Of a stretch of DNA of 64,000 nucleotides, positions 62,795 through 64,000 are shown one piece after another. The stretch is from Phosphoribacter sp037045045 (lineage in GTDB: Bacteria; Actinomycetota; Actinomycetes; Actinomycetales; Dermatophilaceae): positions 526,565 to 590,564 of the forward strand of contig JBAOHL010000002.1 of the NCBI GenBank assembly GCA_037045045.1. Direction: 5' to 3'. Each line of letters starts with the position of its first letter. The stretch's first letter is position 1. Made by a program: the position numbers and the translations under genes. Below the pieces are notes generated by a model. It had not been told where the DNA came from and ran no database searches. It saw only the letters and a list, made by a program, of their open reading frames with translations.

Positions 62795-63206
62795 TGCGGT
62801 CGGTCGTCTCCACCCTCGCCCCGGCGGTCGCTGTCGTCGCCGTCGTCGCCGTCGTCGCCGGATTCCTCGTCCTGCTCGACCGTCACCTGGGCGGACGCGT
62901 TCGGGCGCTCCTGTGCGCCGTCGGTGTCCTGGGTGCCCTGGCGACCACGTGGCTGCTTTGGCCCAGCGGACGGCTCGCGACCCGGATCCTGGACCCGGTG
63001 GAAGGCAACCCGCGCGCCCTGCTGGTGCTCGGCGCCCTGGCCCTCCTTGCCACCGTGGGGCTCGGGGCTCTCGCCGCGGCCGTGCGTCGCCACCCGACTC
63101 CGGCGGCCGAGTTGGTGCTGCTGGCCGTGGCCATGGTCGTCGCCGCCACCTGGCTACCGAAGAGCGGCTGGCCGGCGTGGCGGGCCGACGGTCTCTTGCG
63201 CCTTTG
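62794..63206 (+). CDS. Hypothetical membrane protein cut by the contig junction
   Basis: About 137 residues remain. Four hydrophobic stretches are visible: AVAVVAVVAVVAGFLVLLD, VRALLCAVGVLGALATTWLLW, ALLVLGALALLATVGLGALAAAV and LVLLAVAMVVAATWL. The sequence changes character after AWRADGLL, where lower-GC DNA of another origin begins, so the true C-terminus is missing. It is coupled to the oxidoreductase gene (TGATG). I do not recognise the family. Confidence 0.6.
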
Positions 63207-63221
63207 CGTTGAAATTAGCGC

Positions 63222-64000
63222 GTCAGTTCCTGCGCGGCTCCAGGGCGTCGCGGAGGCCGTCGCCGAGCAGGTTGATCGACAACACCGTGATCATAATCGC
63301 CAGCCCCGGAAAGGTGGTGATCCACCAGGCGTGGCGCAGATAGCTGCGTCCTTCGCTCAGGATCAGCCCCCATTCCGGCGTCGGCGGCTTGGCGCCCAGC
63401 CCCAGGAAGCTGAGCGTGGCGCCTGGCAATGATGGCGCCGGCCACGCCCAACGTCGCCACCACCACCAGCGAACCGAGAATGTTGGGCAGGATGTGGCGC
63501 AGCAGCACGCTGTGCGCCTGTGGTGCCCACACAGATGGCCGACTCGATATAGGGTTCATTCTTGACTTTGAGCACCATGCCGCGCGCCACACGTGCATAG
63601 GTCGGCGCAGCCGCGATGCCGACTGCGATCATGGCGTTGAAGAGGTCTTGCCCCAGCACCGCAATCACCACCAATGCCAACAGAATGCCGGAAAAGGCCA
63701 GCGTGATGTCGGCGGTGCGCATGATCACCGAGTCGGTCCAGCCGCCGAAATAGCCGGCCAGCATGCCGCTGGTCACGCCCAGCAGCGTGGCAATCCCCAC
63801 CGCGATGATGCCGACGCCAGCGAAATCTGCCCGCCGTAGAGCACGCGGTGTGTAGATGTCGTGGCCAAACGAATCGGTGCCAAACCAGTGTTCGGCGCTG
63901 GGCGGTTGCAGCCGGTCGCCGGCAATGATCTCGACCGGATTGTAGGGCGTCAGCACCGGCGCCAGCAGCGACAGGGCGACAACAATGAGCAGCAGAATCC
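63222..64000 (-). pseudogene. Frameshifted peptide/nickel ABC permease (DppC-like) on foreign DNA
   Basis: The minus strand encodes pieces of one permease: HWFGTDSFGHDIYT, VGIIAVGIATLLGVTSGMLAGYFGGWTDSVIMRTADI, YARVARGMVLKVKNEPYIESA, HSVLLRHILPNILGSL, GATLSFLGLGAKPPTPEWG and a stop after LLGDGLRDALEPRRN. The pieces are in different frames; single-base insertions near 63840, 63540 and 63428 account for most shifts. The 5' end lies outside the window. Base composition and codon use differ from everything before about 63,200, and the dispersed octamer is absent. A Chloroflexota-like source is my guess only. Confidence 0.8.

Overview
The window is high-GC actinobacterial DNA (my estimate is about 70% G+C). 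Codon use, leaderless promoters of the TANNNT type, a deazaflavin-dependent nitroreductase, F420/PPOX-type and MMPL proteins, and an actinobacterial Pls synthetase all point that way. An Intrasporangiaceae-like organism (Tetrasphaera/Phycicoccus/Janibacter relatives) is my best inference, not a proven assignment. No rRNA, tRNA, CRISPR array, transposase or phage gene is visible. The last ~0.8 kb (from about 63,200) is lower-GC DNA carrying a frameshifted peptide-ABC permease. It looks like a chimeric join to another organism.

Layout. 0-9.7 kb: a minus-strand, translationally coupled operon (FAD oxidoreductase, DUF1365-cyclopropane synthase fusion, SRPBCC protein, photolyase, SDR), a divergent MarR regulator and an MMPL exporter that share operator-like palindromes; this reads as a light/membrane-lipid stress unit. 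9.7-20.7 kb: ASCH protein, ApbE, nitroreductase, GCS2 ligase, two hotdog thioesterases, two metallo-beta-lactamase-fold proteins, Hsp20, a double-MaoC hydratase and an acyl-CoA ligase. 20.9-27.3 kb: another acyl-CoA ligase, a zinc-type CDF exporter with a His-rich methyltransferase under a divergent CzrA-like ArsR repressor, and a TetR/MFS efflux pair. 27.3-34.6 kb: SMP-30 protein, a 1,287-residue Pls-type homopoly-amino-acid synthetase, a PPOX protein, an M1 peptidase and a phosphopantetheinyl transferase that could prime Pls. 34.6-43.7 kb: aromatic-acid catabolism: a feruloyl-CoA-synthase-like ligase, ferredoxin, benzoate-CoA ligase, BoxC, PaaX-type regulator and BoxB, with no BoxA or BoxD. 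43.8-49.4 kb: pstSCAB, phoU and a RegX3-like regulator with PHO-box direct repeats; pstB, pstS and the end of pstA carry only +1 insertions and look like consensus errors. 49.4-54 kb: a nucleotidyltransferase, OsmC, DUF4190, an AlaT-type aminotransferase and a histidine phosphatase. 54-59 kb: a 0.65-kb satellite array, then a thiamine ABC transporter operon under a TPP riboswitch. 59-63.2 kb: HutF, YbaK, an in-frame MobA-quinone oxidoreductase and a truncated membrane protein.

Two sequence-wide signals stand out. First, the octamer GTATGCCG (consensus GTATGCCGYG) occurs about 70 times, in both orientations, inside and between genes. About two would be expected from base composition. The density is like that of a DNA uptake sequence, it forces rare codons (GCA, TAT) into genes, and the motif is absent from the foreign tail. 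Second, ten or so genes start directly at a TANNNT box placed 6-7 bases before the start codon, so they are probably leaderless.
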